13,789 bases of DNA, from contig CAYVZU010000106.1 of NCBI GenBank assembly GCA_964455935.1, forward strand, positions 1-13,789, written 5' to 3'. The DNA is from CAYVZU01 sp964455935 (GTDB taxonomy: Bacteria; Fibrobacterota; CAYVZU01). Under the pieces are notes generated by a model that ran no database searches, was not told the DNA's origin, and saw only the letters and a list, made by a program, of their open reading frames with translations. Both the position numbers and the translations under genes were made by a program. Below, in pieces: positions 1-5,697 of the stretch (position 1 is its first letter; every line of letters starts with the position of its first letter).

Positions 1-77
1 GACTTAAGATTCGGTGTGGCCCGAGGTCTAATCCGCCGCAGGCGGATTGCCTCGGGTTTCTCGATCTTATGGGTTTT
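1..77 (+). repeat. Cassette-boundary repeat, copy 1 (left end cut by window)
   Basis: Bases 1-45 match 760-804 with one mismatch (C39 against T798), and 1-77 match 2178-2255 less closely. The core is a hairpin at 20-56: CCCGAGG (20-26) pairs with CCTCGGG (50-56), and AATCCGCC (30-37) pairs with GGCGGATT (41-48) around the loop GCA. It is followed by TTTCTCGATCT, a weak pyrimidine tract, so terminator activity is possible but not convincing. The window starts inside the copy; the other two copies carry about 26 more bases on the left. Confidence 0.8.
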
Positions 78-204
78 CTGCTGATTCGGACCTAAAATGA
101 ATGCGCTACTCTTTCAGAAGAAACACTACAATACGCTCGGTAATGCGCCACCAGCCCGTGTCTTATGTGTGTATGTTGGAGACCACCCAATCCAAAGGAT
201 CAAT

Positions 205-663
205 ATGAAGGACTGCTTGTTCTGCAAAATAGCGCGTGGGGAAATACCTTGCCATAAGGTTTGGGAAGATAAAAAGCATCTTGCCTTCTTGACCATTTTC
301 CCAAACACAGACGGTTTTACGGTGGTAATTCCCAAAAAGCATTATTCTTCCTACGCATTTGACATGTCGGATTCCAGTCTATCTGAACTGGTTTTCGCTG
401 CGAAGAAGGTTGGCAAAATGATTGACAGGAATTTACCGGGTGTAGGTCGGACAGGTTTGATATTTGAGGGATTCGGTGTTGATCATGTGCATGCAAAATT
501 GTTCCCGATGCATGGAACATCGCATCTAAAGAAATGGAAGCCTATCCTTTCCAAGCAGAAGAAATATTTTGCCAAGTACGAGGGCTACATTTCATCGCAC
601 GATGGTTGCCGTGCGCCGGATGATAAACTCGCAAGGATAGCAGAAATAATCAGAGGGGAATAA
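205..663 (+). CDS. HIT-family protein (nucleotide hydrolase/transferase superfamily)
   Basis: A 152-residue protein of the histidine triad superfamily, whose members hydrolyse or transfer nucleotidyl groups from substrates such as dinucleoside polyphosphates or aminoacyl/phosphoramidate nucleotides. The N-terminal CLFCKIARGEIP, with a C4-x2-C7 pair, is the usual HIT opening and may bind zinc. The core motif is H94-V-H96-A-K98-L-F-P-M-H103. The central catalytic His (H96) is kept, but the third His of the triad is Lys. I chose the ATG at 205 because AAAGGA lies 5 nt upstream and the family start matches; the frame is open back to 97, but those 36 residues do not resemble a HIT N-terminus. It stands alone between repeat copies 1 and 2. 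The exact substrate cannot be read from the sequence. Confidence 0.88.
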   Translation: MKDCLFCKIARGEIPCHKVWEDKKHLAFLTIFPNTDGFTVVIPKKHYSSYAFDMSDSSLSELVFAAKKVGKMIDRNLPGVGRTGLIFEGFGVDHVHAKLFPMHGTSHLKKWKPILSKQKKYFAKYEGYISSHDGCRAPDDKLARIAEIIRGE

Positions 664-733
664 CGCATGCCGCCGAACCAGCCAAGCAATGAGGGACGCG
701 GGGCGCTCAACTGTTCTCTGCTCGCGGGCGGGC

Positions 734-804
734 CGGGTGGCTCGACTGAATAGGAGTGTGACTTAAGATTCGGTGTGGCCCGAGGTCTAATCCGCCGTAG
801 GCGG
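734..804 (+). repeat. Cassette-boundary repeat, copy 2 (right end truncated)
   Basis: Shares the left block CGGGTGGCTCGACTGAATAG (from 734) with copy 3, and 760-804 with copy 1. After TCCGCCGTAGGCGG the sequence leaves the family (GCGGGTGGCCCC), so the right arm of the outer stem and the TTTCTCGATCT tail are missing. It lies between the HIT gene and the WYL gene, in the same orientation as copies 1 and 3. Confidence 0.8.
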
Positions 805-832
805 GCGGGTGGCCCCCCATGAAGAATATGTG

Positions 833-943
833 TGACAAAGGATTTAGTGTGGCCGCAGGGCTGCGGGCTACTCCCAACCCTAACTCCCGGGCATAGTCGT
901 GGTGCCTGCGGTCCGACGGACACAATTTGTTAAATCCTTGTCA
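833..943. repeat. Inverted-repeat element with internal hairpins
   Basis: The ends are TGACAAAGGATTTA (833-846) and TAAATCCTTGTCA (931-943), an inverted pair that differs by one A. Inside are CCGCA/TGCGG (853-857/862-866) with loop GGGC, and GTCC-GAC-GGAC (911-921). The ~110-bp unit contains no gene. The stretch 664-1052 as a whole holds only this element and repeat copy 2. The element could be a small non-autonomous insertion or a structured leader of the following gene. Confidence 0.55.
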
Positions 944-1052
944 TGACCCATAAGAGAAGAGACCCGATGGCTGGCTTCGCCACGCGGTGAACTTGCTGTT
1001 GGCCGAAAAAAACACCGATTTCAGTGAATCGCGTGTAAGGGAGCACGGAAGC

Positions 1053-1631
1053 ATGAAAACATTCGCCATCGCATTTAGCTACCGGGATACAAAAGGAAAG
1101 GAATCGAAGAGAATCTTCGATGTCCGCCAAGTTGATCGTGATGAAATAGGCCAGCTTTTCTATACCGGATTTTGCCACTCGAAGAAAGGAATCCGAACCT
1201 TCCGCGGTGACCGTATGAACGGCATTGCCTCAGTGAAAACCGGGCAGGTTTTCGACACGCAAGATGCGCTGTTGCAGGTGATAAACGCGGAGATCCCAAA
1301 CCTCAAGATAGGACTGAAAAAGCATCACCTTTCTTCTGGATTCATTGATGAGATCGCAACGGACCCAATTCTAACCTTATCAATGGCCATTTCGGCCAAA
1401 ATTGACGCGGAAAAGGGTGAGCAGGAACGCTTAACGACGCTACTCAAAGATCCTTTGGGGGAATTGATAGATAGCTGGGCTTTTTGTGTTGCGCCGTTCT
1501 TCAATGATGCCCTGGACATGCGTATTACTTTGCGAAAGTCGGATAAAGAGCCAACACCAATATGGACGCAGGGCTCCCGATTTTCCTTTCATAAGGGTGA
1601 TACTATTTATGACCGGGAGCGGCACGGGTAA
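1053..1631 (+). CDS. Small WYL-domain protein, rest of protein unassigned
   Basis: A 192-residue protein. Residues 4-60 read like the WYL fold: an IAFSYRD strand, then a Y-T-G-F-CH segment ending in the hallmark IRTFRGDRMNGI, equivalent to the R-T-F-R-x-D-R-I motif. WYL domains are ligand- or nucleic-acid-sensing modules of regulators, often in defence loci. The usual N-terminal helix-turn-helix is absent. Residues ~70-192 match nothing I recognise. The ATG at 1053 has AAGGGAG 9 nt upstream; an upstream in-frame ATG at 987 has no good ribosome site. The last codons run into a toxin-gene remnant read in another frame (from 1613), so the C-terminus may have been changed by recombination. It may act with the antitoxin downstream, or may simply be a neighbour. 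Confidence 0.6.
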   Translation: MKTFAIAFSYRDTKGKESKRIFDVRQVDRDEIGQLFYTGFCHSKKGIRTFRGDRMNGIASVKTGQVFDTQDALLQVINAEIPNLKIGLKKHHLSSGFIDEIATDPILTLSMAISAKIDAEKGEQERLTTLLKDPLGELIDSWAFCVAPFFNDALDMRITLRKSDKEPTPIWTQGSRFSFHKGDTIYDRERHG

Positions 1632-1759
1632 TTTATTATTGGAACCACGAAAGGGACATAATCCTTTTACTCTTGATCTACCCAAAAAACGAGCAGGATG
1701 ATTTAACAAGCGATCAACTCAAGATTCTAAGGAAAATTATTGAAGGAGAATACAGATGA
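1613..1759 (+). pseudogene. 3' remnant of a HigB/RelE-type toxin gene
   Basis: In the frame running 1613-1759 (codons aligned at 1625) the translation contains RVIYYWNHERD, then a run of four Leu, IYPKNEQDDLT and DQLKILRKIIEGEYR before TGA. This is the C-terminal third of the HigB/NadT-like RelE toxin family (pattern R-V-I-Y-Y-W, then Y-x-K-N-E-x-D-D-L-T). Only ~44 family-like residues remain. The frame has a stop at 1610-1612, no start codon with a ribosome site, and the upstream DNA codes for the WYL protein in another frame. Its TGA overlaps the antitoxin ATG (ATGA at 1756-1759), the usual coupling of a toxin-antitoxin pair. So this is a 5'-deleted toxin that still sits in its native position. 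Confidence 0.8.
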
Positions 1760-2061
1760 AGAAAGAATTATTCGATGAATTGCTCGAAAGCGTGAAAGAA
1801 GGCGGCAAGATACTCAAGGGCAAAACCAAACCCTCAAGGGCCTACCATGTGAAAGATCCGGAAGTTCAGAAACTGCGGAAGAAATACGGTCTATCCCAGG
1901 ACAAATTTGCGCAGTTGATCGGGATCAGTGTCGGCACTCTGCGAAACTGGGAACAGGGACGACGGAAGCCCGAGGGCCCGGCGCGCGTGCTCCTGACAAT
2001 TGTGGAGAGGCATCCTGAAGCCATACTCGATTCCGTCTTGCCCCTGAAGAAAGCCGCATAA
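1756..2061 (+). CDS. NadS/HigA-like XRE-family antitoxin
   Basis: A 101-residue protein with the layout of NadS/HigA-type antitoxins. The N-terminal segment (LFDELLESVKEG, then KPSRAYHV) is the part that in relatives contacts the toxin. A helix-turn-helix follows at ~37-72 (KKYGLSQDKFAQLIGIS, then LRNWEQGRRKPEGPA). The tail IVERHPEAI is typical. AAGGAG lies 7 nt before the ATG. In intact systems it represses its own operon and neutralises the co-encoded ribosome-dependent mRNA endonuclease. Here the upstream toxin is only a remnant, so the gene looks orphaned: it may still act as a DNA-binding repressor or protect against a related toxin elsewhere. Confidence 0.85.
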   Translation: MKKELFDELLESVKEGGKILKGKTKPSRAYHVKDPEVQKLRKKYGLSQDKFAQLIGISVGTLRNWEQGRRKPEGPARVLLTIVERHPEAILDSVLPLKKAA

Positions 2062-2068
2062 ATTAAAC

Positions 2069-2101
2069 GGAATGGCGCGCAGTGCCTCTGCGTACCATTC
2101 C
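2069..2101 (+). terminator. Stem-loop just after the antitoxin gene
   Basis: GGAATGG (2069-2075) pairs perfectly with CCATTCC (2095-2101), and GCAG (2079-2082) with CTGC (2088-2091), separated by symmetric 3-nt internal loops and closed by TGCCT. It starts 7 nt past the antitoxin stop. No T-run follows, so it is either a 3'-end stabilising hairpin or a weak terminator. Confidence 0.5.
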
Positions 2102-2151
2102 ATGGTTCGTGTAAGCCGGTGTACCGCTGCCTGCCTGGGGATTGGTTCGGA

Positions 2152-2255
2152 CGGGTGGCTCGACTGAATAGGAGTGCGACCTAAAATTCGGTATGGCCTA
2201 AGGTCTAGTCTGCCGTAGGCGGATTGCCTCGGGTTTCTCGATCTCCTGAGTTTTC
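2152..2255 (+). repeat. Cassette-boundary repeat, copy 3 (most complete)
   Basis: Contains both the left block shared with copy 2 (CGGGTGGCTCGACTGAATAG from 2152) and the right block shared with copy 1 (TTTCTCGATCT at 2234-2244, then a TG-x-GTTTTC). The hairpin at ~2197-2233 is degenerate: one outer pair is mismatched, and other changes leave G.U pairs. It ends 12 nt before the SDR start codon, so it forms most of that gene's leader. Confidence 0.8.
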
Positions 2256-2267
2256 GGGTGTTTTTCT

Positions 2268-3005
2268 ATGAATGGACCGAAGGATCACGCAAGTTCCTGT
2301 CCTGTTGCCATCGTTACCGGTGCAAGCCGGGGCATTGGGCGGGAATTAGCCATTGGCCTTGCTCAAGACGGCTATCATTTGGTGATGGTTGCACGAGACA
2401 GAGAAACGCTGGCCTCTGTTTTGGCTGAAATCAGAGCCAATGATCCTGCCGGAAAGGCCGAGCATTCAATTTTCGCGCAGGACGTGTCCGATCAGCAACG
2501 TGCCAATGAAGCGGTTGCAGAAATCGTCGAGAAATACAAAAGGATCGATTTGCTGATCAACAATGCCGGGATATACGCACCGGGAACCTTGGATATTTCC
2601 ACGGAGTCTTTTGAGGAAATGATACGGGTGAATCTGGCGGGGCCGTTCATCTGGATGAAAGCGGTCATCCCTGCCATGAAAAAACAAAAATCGGGCTATG
2701 TCTTCAACATCGCCTCACGCGCAGGGAGGTTTGGCCTTCCTGGTGAAGGAGCGTACGGGGCCAGCAAATTCGGATTGGTTGGATTAAACGAATCCTTGTA
2801 TCGGGAGTTGTCAAAAGATGGGATTAGCCTGACTTCCCTGTGCCCTTCATGGGTGAATACTGAAATGGGAAAAGCGGGGCCCTTGGGGGGCGGTGAAATG
2901 ATTCAGCCAATCGATATTCTAAAAACAGTAAGGTGGTTGTTGTCTTTATCGCCGGCCGCAAGAGTACGAGAAATTATTATCGATTGTAAAGACAAAATTC
3001 TATAG
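2268..3005 (+). CDS. Short-chain dehydrogenase/reductase (classical SDR)
   Basis: A 245-residue NAD(P)-dependent oxidoreductase of the classical SDR family. The Rossmann dinucleotide loop TGASRGIG is at 17-24, NNAG at 98-101, the structural Asn N122, and the catalytic Ser (S150 in NIAS), Tyr and Lys (Y163-G-A-S-K167). Arg43 after the second strand (VARDRE) suggests NADP(H) rather than NAD(H). P193-S-W follows the active site as in the family. Length and all catalytic residues are normal, so it should be active; the substrate is unknown. There is no clear Shine-Dalgarno before ATG 2268, and the leader is repeat copy 3. The GNAT gene follows after 125 bp on the same strand. Confidence 0.9.
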   Translation: MNGPKDHASSCPVAIVTGASRGIGRELAIGLAQDGYHLVMVARDRETLASVLAEIRANDPAGKAEHSIFAQDVSDQQRANEAVAEIVEKYKRIDLLINNAGIYAPGTLDISTESFEEMIRVNLAGPFIWMKAVIPAMKKQKSGYVFNIASRAGRFGLPGEGAYGASKFGLVGLNESLYRELSKDGISLTSLCPSWVNTEMGKAGPLGGGEMIQPIDILKTVRWLLSLSPAARVREIIIDCKDKIL

Positions 3006-3130
3006 GGCACTGTCGAAATGGCATCACCCGAAATCCCATTTGCTCGCAGACTGCAAAATCCCAAAATATGCGTTCGTACGTTGGTGAGGGCAACAATCGC
3101 CAAGAATGCAGCCAAAGGGGAACGGGAGAA

Positions 3131-3613
3131 ATGATCCGTTCGGCCGCGAACTCCGACGCCCCGCGAATCTGCGGGATCTACAACGAATATGTTGCCAATA
3201 CAACGGTCACCTTTGAGGAAACGCCTGTTTCGGCCTCGGAGATGAAAGGCCGCATCGAAGAGGTGACGCGCGACTATCCTTGGCTTGTGTGCGAAGACAA
3301 GGGCTTGGTTGTTGGATACGCGTACGGCTCCCGATGGCGGGTCCGCTCGGCCTACCGCTTTTCCGTGGAAAGCGCGGTTTATGTGGATTCGAAGTTCATT
3401 GGAAAAGGCATAGGCACCGGCTTGTACCAAGAACTGCTATTGGAACTGCGGAAGCGCTCTTTTCGCAGCGTGCTGGGCTGCATCGCCTTGCCCAATCCGG
3501 CCAGCGTGGCCCTGCATGAGAAGCTGGGATTCGAGAAAGCAGGCCATTTCAAGGACGTCGGTTTCAAGTTTGGCCGGTGGATTGACGTCGGCTATTGGCA
3601 GATGCTCCTCTAA
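3131..3613 (+). CDS. Phosphinothricin-type GNAT N-acetyltransferase
   Basis: A 160-residue acetyl-CoA-dependent N-acetyltransferase. The opening IRSAANSDAPRICGIYNEYV, the TFEE-P segment, R-x-AYRFSVE-x-AVYV, the acetyl-CoA loop GKGIGTGLYQ (91-100), ALPNPASVALHEKLGF and the ending GFKFGRWIDVGYWQ are characteristic of the Pat/MddA group, which acetylates phosphinothricin, methionine sulfoximine/sulfone or similar amino acids. I chose ATG 3131 because it starts the family sequence and AAAGGGG lies 10 nt upstream; an open frame extends back to 3068 but adds 21 unrelated residues. Whether it gives resistance to a natural phosphinothricin-like compound or detoxifies methionine derivatives cannot be told from sequence. 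Confidence 0.9.
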   Translation: MIRSAANSDAPRICGIYNEYVANTTVTFEETPVSASEMKGRIEEVTRDYPWLVCEDKGLVVGYAYGSRWRVRSAYRFSVESAVYVDSKFIGKGIGTGLYQELLLELRKRSFRSVLGCIALPNPASVALHEKLGFEKAGHFKDVGFKFGRWIDVGYWQMLL

Positions 3614-3814
3614 AACCGGGGTTTCCAAAGTCGCAAACCCCAGTTCCCAAATTCAAAATGCCAAACCGCGGAAAGGCGGGAGTTCTTCCGTTTCCTCTTA
3701 TTTTTTGGGATTCGGCGCTTGGACTTTGGGCTTTCCCCTCTATTCCATTGACTTTTTTCGATCATAGGACGTACTTTATACGATCTATCTAATTCTAAGT
3801 ACTTGGAGTGAATT
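3614..3814. other. Non-coding spacer between the accessory region and the ribosomal operon
   Basis: No gene. It starts with a GGGGTTT/AAACCCC stem (3618-3624/3635-3641) that has no T-run after it. Next come degenerate direct and inverted copies of CCCAAATTC-like words (3646-3665, with their complement around 3710-3730), similar to words seen at 3025-3065. The A+T-rich end (3740-3800) is the likely promoter of the ribosomal operon. Confidence 0.5.
3748..3793 (+). promoter_or_regulatory. Possible promoter of the rplM operon
   Basis: TTGACT at 3748-3753 is a good -35 hexamer, but the best spaced -10 (TACTTT, 3772-3777, 18-bp spacer) is poor. A better -10, TCTAAT (3788-3793), has no matching -35. 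The stretch is the most A+T-rich DNA before rplM, so a promoter is expected here, but the exact elements are uncertain. Confidence 0.3.
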
Positions 3815-4234
3815 ATGGGTAAACTGTCCGACAAGGCCCCTAAGAAATGGTTCGTAGTCAATGCCGAGGGAAAGGTTCTGGGTCGTCTGGCCACGCGCAT
3901 CGCCAATGTCCTACGCGGCAAAGAGAAGCCCTCTTTTGTTCCCCATCAGGATGCCGGCGATTATGTCGTGGTCATTAACGCCGAAAAAATCCGGGTTACC
4001 GGCAACAAAGAGACGGGAATGGTCTATTACCGGCATTCCCGGTATCCGGGCGGACTCAAGCAGCGGACCCTGAAGGAACAGCGGGCCATTGATCCCACCG
4101 AGATCATTCGCAGCGCTGTGCGCGGCATGGTTCCCAAAAACGTATTGGGCCGCGAGGTCCTGCGGAAGCTGTTTGTGTACGCCGGCCCAAAACACAGTCA
4201 TCAAGCGCAGAAACCCATTGAACTTAACGTGTAA
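3815..4234 (+). CDS. rplM: 50S ribosomal protein L13
   Basis: 139 residues, the normal length. L13 is an early assembly protein that binds 23S rRNA. The hallmark segments are present: W-F-V-V-NAEGKVLGRLATRIA near the N-terminus, then DYVVVINAEKI, the YYRHSRYPGG loop, a R-A-V-x-GM-x-P-K-N-LGR-like segment (AVRGMVPKNVLGREVLRKL) and a closing VYAGPKHSHQAQKP. GGAG lies 6 nt before ATG 3815. First gene of the rplM-rpsI pair, which is conserved across bacteria; rpsI begins about 12-20 nt after its stop. Confidence 0.98.
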   Translation: MGKLSDKAPKKWFVVNAEGKVLGRLATRIANVLRGKEKPSFVPHQDAGDYVVVINAEKIRVTGNKETGMVYYRHSRYPGGLKQRTLKEQRAIDPTEIIRSAVRGMVPKNVLGREVLRKLFVYAGPKHSHQAQKPIELNV

Positions 4235-4240
4235 ATTTTC

Positions 4241-4258
4241 GAGGAGGTGAGTTTTACG
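4241..4258 (+). promoter_or_regulatory. Strong Shine-Dalgarno of rpsI pointing at an ACG codon
   Basis: GAGGAGGTGA (4241-4250) matches the anti-Shine-Dalgarno almost completely. Five bases later (4256-4258) the rpsI frame has ACG, where ATG would be expected. The only canonical in-frame start nearby, GTG at 4247, overlaps the Shine-Dalgarno itself and cannot easily use it. Confidence 0.7.
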
Positions 4259-4651
4259 ACCGCAGAAAAACAATTCCACGCCATTGGACGCCGCAAGCGG
4301 GCCGTTGCACGGGTCTTCGTGCTGCCGGGCAAAGGCAAGCGGACCGTCAACGAACGCGATATCAAAGAGTACTTCCGGTGCGAGCTGCACGAGCGGACCG
4401 TCGAGCTTCCCCTGGAACTGCTTGCCGTGGCCGGACTCTACAACATAAGCGCCTCCGTCGCCGGCGGAGGGGCCGCTGGACAGGCCGGTGCAGTGCAATT
4501 GGCTGTTGCGCGTTGCTTGTCGCAGATCGATGATAAGAGCCACAAGGCCCTGCGTGACGCCGGGTTGCTGACCCGCGACTCGCGCGAGGTGGAACGAAAG
4601 AAATACGGAAGATCGGGCGCCCGCAAACGCTTCCAGTTCTCGAAGCGCTAA
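4247..4651 (+). CDS. rpsI: 30S ribosomal protein S9
   Basis: S9 sits in the 30S head, and its C-terminal tail reaches the P-site tRNA. The family marks are HAIGRRKRAVARVFV, G-K-G-K-x-TVNERDIKEYF, the GGG-A-AGQAGAVQLAVAR helix region and the basic tail KKYGRSGARKRFQFSKR, whose terminal K-R touches tRNA. The frame is open from GTG 4247 (134 residues), but the true start is doubtful: the Shine-Dalgarno at 4241-4250 covers that GTG, and its spacing fits ACG at 4256, which would give a protein beginning at the TAEKQFHAIG segment, as S9 proteins usually do. So either a non-AUG ACG start is used or a T-to-C change is present. A 169-bp gap follows before rpsB. Confidence 0.95.
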   Translation: MSFTTAEKQFHAIGRRKRAVARVFVLPGKGKRTVNERDIKEYFRCELHERTVELPLELLAVAGLYNISASVAGGGAAGQAGAVQLAVARCLSQIDDKSHKALRDAGLLTRDSREVERKKYGRSGARKRFQFSKR

Positions 4652-4756
4652 TCGCGGCAAATCCGGCATTCCCGATCAAGAGGGGGCCGGATCCATCGCG
4701 CACCAAAGGGTTGCCGGACAAATAAACCAATCACATGCCGCGAGCCTCGAAGGGGT

Positions 4757-4780
4757 GTCCCAAACGGGATTCTTTGGGGC
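4757..4780 (+). promoter_or_regulatory. Hairpin in the rpsB leader
   Basis: GTCCCAAA (4757-4764) pairs with TTTGGGGC (4773-4780) with one G.U, around an 8-nt loop. It lies 40 nt upstream of rpsB in the 169-bp gap after rpsI, and no T-run follows. Ribosomal protein S2 regulates its own mRNA through the leader in other bacteria. Whether this hairpin does the same here is conjecture. Confidence 0.3.
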
Positions 4781-4820
4781 GTTGACCCGGCATGGCAGCA
4801 AAACCAAAAGGAGCTATTTA

Positions 4821-5696
4821 ATGGACGGAACACCCGGAATTACCTTTCAGGACCTTCTCGAAGCCGGAACGCATTTTGGCCATCAGACGCGCCGCTGGCA
4901 TCCCAAAATGCGTCGCTTTGTGCTGACCGCCCGCAATGGGATCTATATCATCAACCTGCAAAAAACCCTGGAAGCCATTGAAAAGGTATCGAGCGTTGCG
5001 CGCGATCTGGTTCAAAAGGGCGGCCGGATCCTGTTTGTCGGGACCAAGAAGCAGGCGCAAGCCATTATCAAAGAAGAGGCGGAACGGTGCGGCATGTTTT
5101 ATGTGCGCAAACGCTGGCTGGGCGGAATGCTGACCAATTTTCAAACCGTTCGCAAGAGCATCAAGCAACTCGATGACATTGACCAGATGGAAAAGAACGA
5201 AACGTTCAAATTCCTTCCCAAGAAGGAAGTTTCGAAGCATCTTAAGAAACGCGAAAAGCTGTTGTCGGTGCTCGAGGGTGTTCGCAATATGAAGCAACTG
5301 CCGAACATGCTGTTCGTGATCGATGCCAAAAAAGAAGCCATTGCCATTGCCGAGGCCAACCGGCTGGGCATTCCGGTGTCCGCCATTGTCGACACCAATG
5401 CCGATCCGGAGGTGGTGAGCTATCCCATTCCGGGCAACGACGATGCGATCAAATCCATTCGCATCATCACCAAAACCATCTGCGATGCCATTGTTGCAGT
5501 GACGGGCGACCGCGTCGCCGCCGCGGCTTCGGAAGAAACTCCGAAGACCGAAGCGGCTGCAACGGCGGCACCCGCGGGCGAGGATGTCAAATCCAAGGCT
5601 GCGCCGGCTAAGCCGGAGGAAATGGAAGAGGGTAAGGACGACAAGAAGGCCCCGCGCAAGGCAACGCCAAAACGCAAACGGATTGGAGTGGAGTAA
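4821..5696 (+). CDS. rpsB: 30S ribosomal protein S2, with long charged C-terminal tail
   Basis: 291 residues. The core is clear: FQDLLEAGTHFGHQTRRWHPKM (about 9-30), NGIYIINLQKTLEAI, GGRILFVGTKKQA, V-RKRWLGGMLTNFQT, LPNMLFVIDAKKEAIAIAEA, GIPVSAIVDTNADPE and YPIPGNDDAIKSI. S2 joins the 30S subunit late, near S1. AAAAGGAG lies 7 nt before ATG 4821; the frame is open back to 4755, but without family sequence. From residue ~231 the protein runs into a ~60-residue tail rich in Ala, Glu, Lys and Pro that ends in a basic patch (KRKRIGVE), well beyond the usual end of the family. One base separates its stop from tsf, so the two are translationally coupled, as in most bacteria. Confidence 0.98.
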   Translation: MDGTPGITFQDLLEAGTHFGHQTRRWHPKMRRFVLTARNGIYIINLQKTLEAIEKVSSVARDLVQKGGRILFVGTKKQAQAIIKEEAERCGMFYVRKRWLGGMLTNFQTVRKSIKQLDDIDQMEKNETFKFLPKKEVSKHLKKREKLLSVLEGVRNMKQLPNMLFVIDAKKEAIAIAEANRLGIPVSAIVDTNADPEVVSYPIPGNDDAIKSIRIITKTICDAIVAVTGDRVAAAASEETPKTEAAATAAPAGEDVKSKAAPAKPEEMEEGKDDKKAPRKATPKRKRIGVE

Positions 5697-5697
5697 T

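Noticed and set aside
97..204. 36-residue N-terminal extension of the HIT protein
   Set aside because: The family sequence and a ribosome site fit ATG 205; the extension shows no similarity to HIT N-termini.
1..2255. Integron attC sites as an explanation of the cassette repeats
   Set aside because: The imperfect palindrome is similar in size, but the conserved 7-bp core sites (GTTRRRY and its partner) are not found and no integrase gene is in the window.
2152..2267. Riboswitch ahead of the SDR gene
   Set aside because: The leader is a repeat copy shared with unrelated genes and matches no riboswitch pattern I know.
3618..3641. Rho-independent terminator after the GNAT gene
   Set aside because: A 7-bp stem exists, but the loop is long and no T-run follows, so I kept it only as a note in the spacer entry.
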